A stretch of DNA of 64,000 nt from Streptomyces coeruleorubidus (GTDB lineage Bacteria > Actinomycetota > Actinomycetes > Streptomycetales > Streptomycetaceae): NCBI RefSeq assembly GCF_008705135.1, contig NZ_CP023694.1, positions 6,615,001-6,679,000 on the forward strand, written 5' to 3'. This document shows, piece by piece, positions 42,269 to 50,434 of this stretch (positions within the stretch are counted from its first letter, which is position 1; each line of letters starts with the position of its first letter). The position numbers were made by a program, and so were the translations under genes. The notes beneath the pieces are model-generated. The model searched no databases. It had not been told where the DNA came from and worked only from the letters and a program-made list of their open reading frames with translations.

Positions 42269-42467
42269 AAGTAAGCGCCCCAATCCGCCGAGAGTTGCCT
42301 CTTGCCCGATTCCATGGCCCCCGTGACAGTGCGCTCGCACTACCCCCGTATGCCAGGAAACTCCCCCCTCGACCTGTCGTCCAGTGGAATGCGGCCCGGT
42401 ATATGAGTTGTCATGTGCCTATGGCGAGATTTCACATTCCGGCAACGTGGGCCCGTACCATCTCGCC

Positions 42468-43883
42468 ATGGCCAAGGCACCCGTACTCACCCCCCAGGCG
42501 GACGATTTCCCGCGCTGGTACCAGGACTTGATCACCAAGGCGGAGCTCGCCGACAACGGACCGGTGCGCGGCACCATGGTCATCCGACCGTACGGGTACG
42601 GGTTGTGGGAGCGGATGCAGGCCGAGATGGACGCCCGCATCAAGGAGACCGGCACTCAGAACGCGTACTTCCCGCTCCTGATCCCGCAGTCGTACCTCAC
42701 CCGCGAGGCGGACCACGTCGAGGGCTTCGCGCCGGAGCTCGCGGTCGTCACGCACGGCGGCGGCAAGGAGCTGGAGGAGCCGGCGGTCGTCCGGCCCACC
42801 TCCGAAATGATCATCAACGACTACTTCTCGAAGTGGGTGCAGAGCTACCGCGACCTGCCCCTGCTCATCAACCAGTGGGCCAACGTCGTGCGCTGGGAGC
42901 TGCGGCCCCGCCTCTTCCTGCGGACCACCGAGTTCCTCTGGCAGGAGGGCCACACCGCGCACGCCACGTACGAGGAGGCGCGCGATTTCGCCGCGCACAT
43001 CCACCGGCGGGTCTACGAGGACTTCATGGTGAACGTCCTCGCGATGGACGTCGTCCCCGGCCGCAAGACCGTCAAGGAGCGGTTCGCCGGTGCGATCAAC
43101 ACCCTCACGCTCGAAGGCATGATGGGCGACGGCAAGGCCCTGCAGATGGCCACCAGCCACGAGCTGGGCCAGAACTTCGCGAAGGCCTTCAACACGCAGT
43201 ACCTGTCGAAGGACGGCCGGCAGGAGCTGGTCTGGCAGACCTCCTGGGGTTCCACCACCCGCATGATCGGCGCCCTGGTGATGATGCACGGCGACGACAA
43301 CGGCCTGCGCGTCCCGCCGAGGCTGGCGCAGACCCAGGCCGTGGTGCTCGCGATCAAGGGCGACGAGGCGGTTCTGGCCAAGGTCCGCGAGCTCGGCGAC
43401 CGGCTGAAGGCGGCCGGGATCCGTGTCCAGGTCGACGACCGCACCGACACCCCGTTCGGGCGCCGTGCCGTCGACTGGGAGCTCAAGGGCGTGCCGGTCC
43501 GCATCGAGATCGGCCCGCGCGACCTGGAGAACGGCACCGCGATGCTGGCCCGCCGTATCCCGGGCGGCAAGGAGCCGGTCTCCCTGGACGCCCTGGTGCC
43601 GCTGCTGCCGAAGGTCCTCGAAGAAGACCAGGCGCTGCTGCTGAAGCAGTCCCGGGAGCGCCGCGAGTCCCGTACCACCGAGGTCGCGACGATCGACGAG
43701 GCCGTCGAGGTGGCCGGCGCGGGCGGCTGGGCGCGCATCCCGTGGGCGGTGCTCGGCGAGGAGGGCGAAGCCAAGCTGGCCGACCACGCGGCGACCGTAC
43801 GGTGTCTGGTCGCCGAGGACGGGTCGGTGCCGGACGCCGACGACGCACCCGGTAACGTCGCGGTCGTCGCACGCGCTTACTGA
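42468..43883 (+). CDS. proS: prolyl-tRNA synthetase, archaeal/eukaryal short type
   Basis: Class II aminoacyl-tRNA synthetase of 471 residues charging tRNA-Pro. It lacks the long editing insertion of bacterial ProRS and follows the archaeal/eukaryal architecture. Motif 2/active-site segments RPTSEMIINDYF, TTEFLWQEGHTAHATYEEA, GAINTLTLEGMMGDGKAL, SHELGQNFAKAFNTQYL and motif 3 WGSTTRMIGALVMMHGDD are all intact. The anticodon domain follows, and the protein ends in the conserved C-terminal Tyr (VVARAY). S. coelicolor has a bacterial-type ProRS elsewhere, so this copy is probably a second enzyme; extra synthetases are often inhibitor-resistant or stress forms. A stable hairpin ends the gene. No T-box was found upstream. 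Confidence 0.93.
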   Translation: MAKAPVLTPQADDFPRWYQDLITKAELADNGPVRGTMVIRPYGYGLWERMQAEMDARIKETGTQNAYFPLLIPQSYLTREADHVEGFAPELAVVTHGGGKELEEPAVVRPTSEMIINDYFSKWVQSYRDLPLLINQWANVVRWELRPRLFLRTTEFLWQEGHTAHATYEEARDFAAHIHRRVYEDFMVNVLAMDVVPGRKTVKERFAGAINTLTLEGMMGDGKALQMATSHELGQNFAKAFNTQYLSKDGRQELVWQTSWGSTTRMIGALVMMHGDDNGLRVPPRLAQTQAVVLAIKGDEAVLAKVRELGDRLKAAGIRVQVDDRTDTPFGRRAVDWELKGVPVRIEIGPRDLENGTAMLARRIPGGKEPVSLDALVPLLPKVLEEDQALLLKQSRERRESRTTEVATIDEAVEVAGAGGWARIPWAVLGEEGEAKLADHAATVRCLVAEDGSVPDADDAPGNVAVVARAY

Positions 43884-43935
43884 GTGGGGCGCAAGGCGAC
43901 CGAAATGCCTCTTGCGTAACTGCGGAACCCAAAGT

Positions 43936-43968
43936 CCCCGGCGCGCAGACGTCATCTACGCGCCGGGG
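43936..43968 (+). terminator. hairpin terminator after proS
   Basis: CCCCGGCGCG and CGCGCCGGGG form a perfect 10-bp stem with a 13-base loop, 53 bases past the proS stop. Confidence 0.65.
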
Positions 43969-44133
43969 CGTACGCGGGACTACGCACCACCTTGTGGTGA
44001 GCTGTGAGGCTTCTCCCCAGATCAGCGCACCCGCCCTCGTCGGGACGCATCAGAGGCAACTGACGGGTACGTGCAAATTATTTGGGATGCCCCGGAATCG
44101 GAACACTGGGGCACCCCGGCTCGTTGTCATTAC

Positions 44134-44742
44134 GTGAGCACGACACAGACACCACCTGTTCTCGCCGCAGAGCTGGCACAGGCGTGGGCCGATATTCAGC
44201 GGTACCACCCCGAGCTGCCCGACCTTGCCGCGCCAGAGTCCCTGATCGGGGAGTCGTCGTCCGCGTGCGGTCACGAGCTCTCCTTCGAGCGACTGCTCCA
44301 TGAGGCAGTCCATGGCATCGCCGCCGCCCGCGGCGTCCGCGACACCTCCCGTGCCGGCCGCTACCACAACCGCAGATTCCTCGCGATCGCCGAGGAGCTG
44401 GGCCTGGACCACCCCGAGGAACCGCACCCCAGCAGCGGCTTCTCCCTGGTCACGCTCAACCCCGAGGCGAAGCGCCGCTACCGCCCGACGATGGAGCGCC
44501 TCCAGCGCGCCCTGAAGGCCCACACGGCCGCGACCTCATCCGACACCTCCCGCACCTTCCGGGGCCCGGCCGCCCGGCACGGCTCCTCCGGCGGCGGCGT
44601 CCGCGTCAAGGCGGTCTGCGACTGCGGCCGCAACGTACGCGTCGTGCCCTCGGTCCTCGCCCAGGCGCCGATCGTCTGCGGCGGCTGCGGCAAGCCGTTC
44701 CGGATCCCGGACGTCGTGGGAGCGGGGGCGGTGGCCGGCTGA
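44134..44742 (+). CDS. conserved protein with HExxH motif and zinc ribbon (SprT-like)
   Basis: A 202-residue protein common in streptomycetes before rpsP. The N-terminal domain contains FERLLHEAVHGIAAARG; His-Glu-x-x-His at residues 56-60 is a zinc-metallopeptidase motif, followed by RYHNRRFLAIAEELGLDH, which may supply a third ligand. The C-terminal third is a treble-clef or zinc-ribbon (CDCG and CGGCGKPF). The layout resembles SprT/SPRTN-like proteases but the assignment is inference and activity is untested. GTG 44134 is preferred; GTG 44071 would add 21 residues, and neither has a clear Shine-Dalgarno. Confidence 0.65.
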   Translation: MSTTQTPPVLAAELAQAWADIQRYHPELPDLAAPESLIGESSSACGHELSFERLLHEAVHGIAAARGVRDTSRAGRYHNRRFLAIAEELGLDHPEEPHPSSGFSLVTLNPEAKRRYRPTMERLQRALKAHTAATSSDTSRTFRGPAARHGSSGGGVRVKAVCDCGRNVRVVPSVLAQAPIVCGGCGKPFRIPDVVGAGAVAG

Positions 44743-45036
44743 CGTCCACCACCGGCATCTCGTGGCTGCCGGTCGGGACAGCACTCGCCACTGCCGGGCC
44801 GGGCACCCGACGTACCTCACCTCCACGCCGGGTGCCCCCTCAGCATGCCCGCACGGCAGCGAGCCCCTCGGTCAAGGACGCCCGGCAGGGTATGGCACAA
44901 TGGCTAGCTGTACTCGACAGCCGCACAGGAACCCTCTCGCCTCCGGCTGACGCGTCCATCGGGCACTCGGGTACCGCAACCCCACGCGGCCATCTCGCCG
45001 TGCCCAACCACGTCAAATCCAGGAGAACCCACTCCC
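44743..45036 (+). promoter_or_regulatory. rpsP leader and promoter region
   Basis: 294 bases without a gene. A sequence TATGGCACAAT (44891-44901) in a GC-rich setting may contain the -10 of the rpsP operon, but no good -35 was found. The ribosome-binding site CCAGGAGAACC precedes the rpsP GTG. The leader is about 130 bases long, enough for S16 or other feedback control, though no conserved structure was recognised. Confidence 0.35.
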
Positions 45037-45456
45037 GTGGCAGTCAAGATCAAGCTGAAGCGTCTGGGCAAGATCCGTTCGCCTCACTACCGCATCGTCG
45101 TCGCCGACTCCCGTACCCGTCGTGACGGTCGTGCGATCGAGGAGATCGGCAAGTACCACCCGACGTACAACCCCTCGGTGATCGAGGTCGACGCCGAGCG
45201 TGTGGCGTACTGGCTCGGTGTCGGCGCGCAGCCGACCGAGCCCGTGATGGCCATCCTCAAGAAGACCGGCGACTGGCAGAAGTTCAAGGGCGAGCCCGCC
45301 CCGGCTCCGCTGCTGACGGCGCCCGAGAAGGCCGCGCGCCCGTCGTTCGAGGCTCTCGGCGGTGACGACGAGGGCAAGGGTGAGGCGATCACCCAGAAGA
45401 AGAAGGCTGAGAAGAAGGACGAGGCTTCCGCCGAGTCCGCTTCGACCGAGGCCTGA
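45037..45456 (+). CDS. rpsP: 30S ribosomal protein S16
   Basis: Small-subunit protein binding 16S rRNA early in assembly. The N-terminus AVKIKLKRLGKIRSPHYRIV and DGRAIEEIGKYHPTYNPS are diagnostic. At 139 residues it is longer than the usual ~85; the extra ~50 residues are an acidic/Lys-rich tail typical of actinobacteria (KKKAEKKDEASAESAS). It leads the operon rpsP-khpA-rimM-trmD-rplS; khpA begins two bases after its stop. Confidence 0.97.
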   Translation: MAVKIKLKRLGKIRSPHYRIVVADSRTRRDGRAIEEIGKYHPTYNPSVIEVDAERVAYWLGVGAQPTEPVMAILKKTGDWQKFKGEPAPAPLLTAPEKAARPSFEALGGDDEGKGEAITQKKKAEKKDEASAESASTEA

Positions 45457-45458
45457 GC

Positions 45459-45698
45459 ATGCTCGAGGAGGCTCTCGAGCACCTCGTGAAGGGCATCGTC
45501 GACAACCCTGACGATGTGCAGGTCGCCTCGCGCGACCTGCGCCGCGGGCGAGTGCTCGAGGTCCGGGTCCACCCGGACGACCTCGGCAAGGTGATCGGCC
45601 GCAACGGCCGCACCGCACGCGCCCTGCGTACCGTCGTGGGCGCCATCGGCGGTCGCGGTGTCCGCGTCGACCTCGTCGACGTGGACCACGTCCGCTGA
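45459..45698 (+). CDS. khpA: RNA-binding protein KhpA (KH domain)
   Basis: A 79-residue single KH-domain protein that binds RNA, usually with KhpB, and affects cell division and small-RNA function in other bacteria. The GxxG loop is in GKVIGRNGRTARALRTVVG. It lies between rpsP and rimM as in most Gram-positive genomes. ATG 45459 follows the rpsP stop by two bases, so translation is coupled. Confidence 0.93.
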   Translation: MLEEALEHLVKGIVDNPDDVQVASRDLRRGRVLEVRVHPDDLGKVIGRNGRTARALRTVVGAIGGRGVRVDLVDVDHVR

Positions 45699-45779
45699 CG
45701 CTTATCGCAAACCGGCTCGGGCCGGGGAAGGCCTGAGGGCCGTCCCCGGCCCGCAGTCGTATGACAGGAGACTGGACAC

Positions 45780-46358
45780 GTGCAGCTGGTAGTCGCACGG
45801 ATCGGCCGTGCCCATGGCATCAAGGGCGAGGTCACCGTCGAGGTACGGACCGACGAGCCGGAACTGAGGCTCGCCCCCGGCGCCGTACTCACCACCGATC
45901 CCGCTTCCGTGGGACCGCTCACCATCGAGACGGGCCGCGTCCACAGCGGCCGTCTCCTGCTGCGCTTCGAGGGCGTCAGCGACCGCACCGGCGCCGAGGC
46001 CCTGCGCAACACCCTCCTGATCGCCGACGTCGACCCGGAGGAACTGCCCGAGGGCGAGGACGAGTACTACGACCACCAGCTCATCGACCTCGACGTGGTC
46101 ACCGCGGACGGCACGGAGGTCGGCCGGATCACGGAGATCTCGCACCTGCCCACCCAGGACCTGTTCATCGTGGAGCGCCCCGACGGCAGCGAGGTGATGA
46201 TCCCCTTCGTGGAGGAGATCGTCGCCGAGATCGACCTCGAGGAGCAGAAGGCCGTCATCACCCCGCCGCCGGGCCTGATCGACGACCGCGCCGAGATCGC
46301 CTCCAGCCGGGAAGACGCCTCCGGCCGCGAAGACATCTCAAGCCGGGAAGAGTCGTAA
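45780..46358 (+). CDS. rimM: ribosome maturation factor RimM
   Basis: 30S assembly factor that binds S19 and 16S rRNA. The 192-residue protein begins QLVVARIGRAHGIKGEVTVE (signature of RimM), with FEGVSDRTGAEALRNTLL, then the PRC-barrel part beginning YYDHQLIDLDVVTADG. The C-terminal tail is acidic with repeated SREDASGRED-like units, absent in short RimM. GTG 45780 follows ACAGGAGAC. Its TAA stop overlaps the trmD ATG by one base. Confidence 0.94.
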   Translation: MQLVVARIGRAHGIKGEVTVEVRTDEPELRLAPGAVLTTDPASVGPLTIETGRVHSGRLLLRFEGVSDRTGAEALRNTLLIADVDPEELPEGEDEYYDHQLIDLDVVTADGTEVGRITEISHLPTQDLFIVERPDGSEVMIPFVEEIVAEIDLEEQKAVITPPPGLIDDRAEIASSREDASGREDISSREES

Positions 46359-47191
46359 TGCGCCTCGATGTCGTCACGATCTTCCCCGAGTACCTGGAAC
46401 CGCTGAACGTCTCCCTCGTGGGCAAGGCACGCGCGCGTGGACAGCTGAACGTACACGTCCACGACCTGCGTTCCTGGACTTACGACCGCCACAACACCGT
46501 CGACGACTCGCCCTACGGCGGCGGCCCCGGCATGGTCATGAAGACCGAGCCCTGGGGAGAGGCGCTGGACTCCGTCCTGGCCGACGGCTACGAGACCGGC
46601 TCCCGCGCGCCGGCCCTCATCGTGCCCACGCCCAGCGGCCGCCCCTTCACCCAGGAGCTCGCCGTCCACCTCTCCGAGCGCCCCTGGCTGATCTTCACGC
46701 CGGCCCGCTACGAGGGCATCGACCGCCGGGTCGTCGACGAGTACGCGACGCGGATGCCGGTGTACGAGGTGTCCATCGGCGACTACGTCCTGGCCGGCGG
46801 CGAGGCGGCCGTCCTCGTCGTCACGGAGGCCGTGGCGCGGCTGCTGCCCGGCGTCCTGGGCAACGCCGAGTCCCACCGGGACGACTCCTTCGCGCCCGGC
46901 GCCATGGCGAGCCTGCTGGAGGGTCCCGTCTACACCAAGCCGCCCGAGTGGCGCGGCCGGGACATCCCCGACGTGCTGCTCAGCGGCCACCACGGGAAGA
47001 TCGCCCGCTGGCGGCGGGACGAGGCCCTGAAGCGCACCACCGCCCACCGGCCCGACCTCATCGAGCGGTGCGACCCCAAGGCCTTCGACAAGAAGGACCG
47101 CGAGATGCTGTCCATCCTGGGCTGGGCGCCGGACCCGGCGGGGGAGCCGTACGGCCGATTTTGGCGCAGGACCGACGGCGTGGAAGAATAG
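46358..47191 (+). CDS. trmD: tRNA (guanine(37)-N1)-methyltransferase
   Basis: SPOUT-fold enzyme that makes m1G37 in tRNAs to prevent frameshifting. The 277-residue protein starts RLDVVTIFPEYLEPL, contains DDSPYGGGPGMVMKTEP and RYEGIDRRVVDEYATR, and the trefoil-knot SAM site SIGDYVLAGGEAAVLVV. The C-terminal domain with SGHHGKIARWRRDEAL binds tRNA. Length and order fit the conserved operon. One CACGCGCGCGTG palindrome lies at 46428 within codons for KARARG. Confidence 0.96.
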   Translation: MRLDVVTIFPEYLEPLNVSLVGKARARGQLNVHVHDLRSWTYDRHNTVDDSPYGGGPGMVMKTEPWGEALDSVLADGYETGSRAPALIVPTPSGRPFTQELAVHLSERPWLIFTPARYEGIDRRVVDEYATRMPVYEVSIGDYVLAGGEAAVLVVTEAVARLLPGVLGNAESHRDDSFAPGAMASLLEGPVYTKPPEWRGRDIPDVLLSGHHGKIARWRRDEALKRTTAHRPDLIERCDPKAFDKKDREMLSILGWAPDPAGEPYGRFWRRTDGVEE

Positions 47192-47327
47192 CGAGCTGTT
47201 GTGCGTCCGTCCGGCGCGCGCCCCTGCCACAGGGGGAGACGACGCCCGCTCCGACCCGCACAGCCCTGAATCCGAAACACCTAGTTTCCGTTGATGACCT
47301 GTGGCATCAGCGAGGAAAGCAGACGAA

Positions 47328-47678
47328 ATGTCTCACCTGCTCGACACCGTCGACTCCGCGTCGCTGCGCAGCGACGTCCCCGCCTTCCGCCCGGGCGACA
47401 CGGTCAACGTGCACGTCCGCGTCATCGAGGGCAACCGCTCCCGTGTGCAGCAGTTCAAGGGCGTCGTGATCCGCCGCCAGGGCTCCGGCGTGCGCGAGAC
47501 TTTCACGGTCCGCAAGGTCTCCTTCTCCGTCGGCGTCGAGCGCACCTTCCCGGTGCACACCCCGATCGTGGAGAAGATCGAGCTCGTCACCAAGGGTGAC
47601 GTCCGCCGCGCCAAGCTGTACTACCTGCGCGAGCTGCGCGGCAAGGCCGCGAAGATCAAGGAGAAGCGCGAGAACTGA
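47328..47678 (+). CDS. rplS: 50S ribosomal protein L19
   Basis: Large-subunit protein at the interface with the 30S. The 116-residue protein has FRPGDTVNVHVRVIEGNRSR, VVIRRQGSGVRETFTVRKVS and the basic end YYLRELRGKAAKIKEKREN. ATG 47328 follows CGAGGAAAG. It sits 137 bases after trmD and 45 bases before the signal peptidase cluster. Confidence 0.97.
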   Translation: MSHLLDTVDSASLRSDVPAFRPGDTVNVHVRVIEGNRSRVQQFKGVVIRRQGSGVRETFTVRKVSFSVGVERTFPVHTPIVEKIELVTKGDVRRAKLYYLRELRGKAAKIKEKREN

Positions 47679-47723
47679 GCGCTCTCCGGGGTTCGCGTCG
47701 GGGCCGGATAGCATCTGGCCCCG

Positions 47724-48449
47724 ATGGACACCGAAGCTCAGCCGACGGAGCGCGACCGCTCCTCCCGCCCTTCCGACTCCGAGGACACCTCGGATCCCGG
47801 AGGGCCGGAGGAACGGTCGCGTTTCGCGTTGTCGCGTGTCACCGAGTGGGTCCCGGGCGGCCGGATCACTCTGACACTGCTCGCCTGCCTGCTCTTCCTG
47901 CTGCTGCTCAGCACCTTCGTGCTGCGGCCGTTCCAGATCCCCAGCGGATCCATGGAACAGGGATTGAGGATCGGGGACCGGGTTCTCGTAAATAAGTTGG
48001 CGTACCGTTTCGGTGCCGAGCCGCGGCGGGGAGACATCGTCGTGTTCGACGGGACCGGGTACTTCGGGCACGCGGACTACATCAAACGCGTTGTCGGCGT
48101 GGGGGGAGACCACGTCGTCTGCTGCGACAAGGAGGGGAGGATCCAGGTGAACGGCCGGCCGGTCGACGAGTCGGGCTTCCTTCATCCCGGCGACAGCCCC
48201 TCCACGGTGCCCTTCGACGTCGCCGTCCCCGCCGGCACCCTGTTCGTCCTCGGTGACCACCGCGACGACTCCAGCGACTCCCGGGACCACCTCGGCTCAC
48301 CGGGCGGCGGCATGGTCCCGGTCGACGAGGTGATCGGCCGCGCCGACTGGATCGTCTGGCCCTTCGGCCACGCCACCCGGCTGCACCGCCCGGACGCCTA
48401 CGCGCGCGTGCCCGCCTCCGCCCCCGGAAGGGCGGGCGCCCATGGGTAA
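47724..48449 (+). CDS. sipW: type I signal peptidase (first of four; SipW-like)
   Basis: Membrane peptidase that removes signal peptides from exported proteins. The 241-residue protein has a Ser/Asp-rich cytoplasmic start, one membrane span (ITLTLLACLLFLLLLSTFVL), then the catalytic Ser76 (IPSGSMEQ) and Lys121 (YIKRVVGVGGD) and the box GDHRDDSSDSRDH. No C-terminal membrane span is seen, as reported for SipW of S. lividans, whereas the other three have one or an extended tail. The four tandem genes at rplS correspond to the known S. lividans sipWXYZ cluster. The next gene starts eight bases before its end. Confidence 0.9.
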   Translation: MDTEAQPTERDRSSRPSDSEDTSDPGGPEERSRFALSRVTEWVPGGRITLTLLACLLFLLLLSTFVLRPFQIPSGSMEQGLRIGDRVLVNKLAYRFGAEPRRGDIVVFDGTGYFGHADYIKRVVGVGGDHVVCCDKEGRIQVNGRPVDESGFLHPGDSPSTVPFDVAVPAGTLFVLGDHRDDSSDSRDHLGSPGGGMVPVDEVIGRADWIVWPFGHATRLHRPDAYARVPASAPGRAGAHG

Positions 48450-49533
48450 CCGCGGCAAACCGCGCGGCGTCCCCGCCAGCCCCGCGGACAACCTGCTGCC
48501 CACCGGCGCCCGGCGCGCCGCCAGCCCCTCCGGCGGCCGTACGCGCGCCGAGCGGCGCAAGCTCCAGAAGAAGGTCAAGCGGCGCCGCAGGCGCGGTGCC
48601 GTCAAGGAGATACCCCTCCTCGTCGGCGTCGCCGTCCTCATAGCGCTCGTGCTGAAGACCTTCCTCGTCCAGGCCTTCGTCATCCCGTCCGGCTCCATGG
48701 AGCAGACGATCCAGATCGGCGACCGCGTCCTGGTCGACAAGCTCACCCCGTGGTTCGGCTCCAAGCCGCAGCGCGGGGACGTCGTCGTGTTCAAGGACCC
48801 CGGCGGCTGGCTCCAGGACGAGCAGACCACCCTTCCGAAGGACGACCCCATCGTCATCAAGCAGGTCAAGGAAGGGCTCACCTTCATCGGCCTGCTGCCG
48901 TCCGACGACGAGAAGGACCTCATCAAGCGGGTCGTCGGCGTGGGCGGAGACCGCGTCAAGTGCTGCGACGCGCAAGGACGCGTGACCGTCAACGGCATCC
49001 CGCTGGTCGAGGACTACCTGTACCCCGGCAACGCCCCGTCCGACACGCCGTTCGACATCACCGTTCCCCCGGGCCGGCTGTGGGTGATGGGCGACCACCG
49101 GAACAACTCCGCGGACTCCCGCGCCCACCAGGACACCGACTACGGCGGCACGGTCTCCGAGGAAGAGGTCGTGGGCCGCGCCATGGTCATCGCCTGGCCC
49201 TTCGGGCACTGGACCACTCTGGAGGAACCGAACACCTACGCCTCCGTGTCCGACTCGGCCACCGGGTCGACCGCTGCTCCCGAACTGTCGCATAGGGTTG
49301 CCTCCTACGATTCGAACGGAACGATCCAGCTCCCGACCCCTGCGGAACTCCCGCTCGTTATGGGAGTGGTGGGCCTGCGTCGTGTATGGGGCAGGCGGCG
49401 GCACAGAGTGAGGAGTTGGCGTGGGGGATGTGGCGGTTGGCGCACGGTCCGGACACGACGGCGAGGAGCACCGCGGACGCCCCGCGGAATCCGCCGTCCC
49501 GGCCGCGGACAGCGCCGTGACCCCCGGGAGTGA
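48442..49533 (+). CDS. sipX: type I signal peptidase (second; SipX-like)
   Basis: A 363-residue signal peptidase with a very basic cytoplasmic start (RRKLQKKVKRRRRRG), one membrane span (PLLVGVAVLIALVLKTFLVQ), catalytic Ser85 (IPSGSMEQ) and Lys162 (DLIKRVVGVGGD) and GDHRNNSADSRAH. Substrate loops are longer than in the first copy. The C-terminus is odd: after PAELPLVMGVVGLRR the frame continues as an Arg-rich stretch that overlaps the start of the next gene by 113 bases. It overlaps the first gene by eight bases. Confidence 0.88.
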   Translation: MGNRGKPRGVPASPADNLLPTGARRAASPSGGRTRAERRKLQKKVKRRRRRGAVKEIPLLVGVAVLIALVLKTFLVQAFVIPSGSMEQTIQIGDRVLVDKLTPWFGSKPQRGDVVVFKDPGGWLQDEQTTLPKDDPIVIKQVKEGLTFIGLLPSDDEKDLIKRVVGVGGDRVKCCDAQGRVTVNGIPLVEDYLYPGNAPSDTPFDITVPPGRLWVMGDHRNNSADSRAHQDTDYGGTVSEEEVVGRAMVIAWPFGHWTTLEEPNTYASVSDSATGSTAAPELSHRVASYDSNGTIQLPTPAELPLVMGVVGLRRVWGRRRHRVRSWRGGCGGWRTVRTRRRGAPRTPRGIRRPGRGQRRDPRE

Positions 49534-50383
49534 CTCCGGGGCAGCCGAGGACGACAGGGTGACAGGCGAGTACAGCACAGCCGAGGGCGAGGGACCGGGC
49601 GGCACGGCCCGGACGCCGAAGAAGCCACGCTCCTTCTGGAAGGAGCTGCCCATCCTGATCGGCATCGCGCTGGTGCTCGCGCTGCTGATCAAGACCTTCC
49701 TGGTGCAGGCGTTCTCCATCCCCTCCGACTCGATGCAGAACACCCTCCAGCAGGGCGACCGCGTCCTGGTCGACAAACTGACCCCCTGGTTCGGCTCCGA
49801 GCCCGAGCGTGGCGAGGTCGTCGTCTTCCACGACCCCGACAACTGGCTGGCGGGCGAGCCGGTGGCGGATCCGAACGCCTTCCAGACGTTCCTCAGCTGG
49901 ATCGGCCTCATGCCGTCCGCGGAGGAGAAGGACCTCATCAAGCGGGTCGTCGGCGTCGGCGGCGACACGGTCGAGTGCAAGGGCACGGGCCCGCTGACGG
50001 TCAACGGCAAGGCGCTGGACGAGCGGTCGTACGTCTACGCCGGCAACACGCCCTGCAGCGTCGACGACCAGGGCGGTCAGTTCAAGGTGAAGGTCCCCGA
50101 GGGCTCCATCTGGGTCATGGGCGACCACCGGCAGAACTCCCGGGACTCCCGCTACAACCAGTCGGACAAGCACAACGGCATGGTCCCGGTGAAGGACGTC
50201 GTCGGCCGGGCCATCGTCATCGCCTGGCCGGTCAACCGCTGGGACAACCTGCCGGTGCCCGACACCTTCGACCAGGCCGGTCTCAACACCCAGTCGGCCG
50301 CGGCCGGTCTGACGGCGGCGCCGCAGGGACTGGCGCTGCTGGGGGTGGTGCCGGTGGTGCTGTGGCGCCGCCGGAAGCAGTGA
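49421..50383 (+). CDS. sipY: type I signal peptidase (third; SipY-like)
   Basis: 320 residues. An acidic, disordered start is followed by a span (LPILIGIALVLALLIKTFLV), catalytic Ser104 (IPSDSMQN) and Lys174 (DLIKRVVGVGGD), and GDHRQNSRDSRYN. The C-terminus has a second membrane segment (LALLGVVPVVLWRRRKQ), the unusual anchor described for Streptomyces SipX, SipY and SipZ. SipY is the main signal peptidase of S. lividans by report. GTG 49421 follows AGGAG and starts within the end of the previous gene. Confidence 0.9.
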   Translation: MGDVAVGARSGHDGEEHRGRPAESAVPAADSAVTPGSDSGAAEDDRVTGEYSTAEGEGPGGTARTPKKPRSFWKELPILIGIALVLALLIKTFLVQAFSIPSDSMQNTLQQGDRVLVDKLTPWFGSEPERGEVVVFHDPDNWLAGEPVADPNAFQTFLSWIGLMPSAEEKDLIKRVVGVGGDTVECKGTGPLTVNGKALDERSYVYAGNTPCSVDDQGGQFKVKVPEGSIWVMGDHRQNSRDSRYNQSDKHNGMVPVKDVVGRAIVIAWPVNRWDNLPVPDTFDQAGLNTQSAAAGLTAAPQGLALLGVVPVVLWRRRKQ

Positions 50384-50434
50384 TCCCGACGGTGGGCTGA
50401 CCCCGGTCGGTACCCCCGGGTAGGGTGCGGACCC

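Noticed and set aside
42269..42467. T-box riboswitch before proS
   Set aside because: GTGGAATGCGG superficially resembles a T-box element, but the conserved T-box core and terminator/antiterminator pair are absent.
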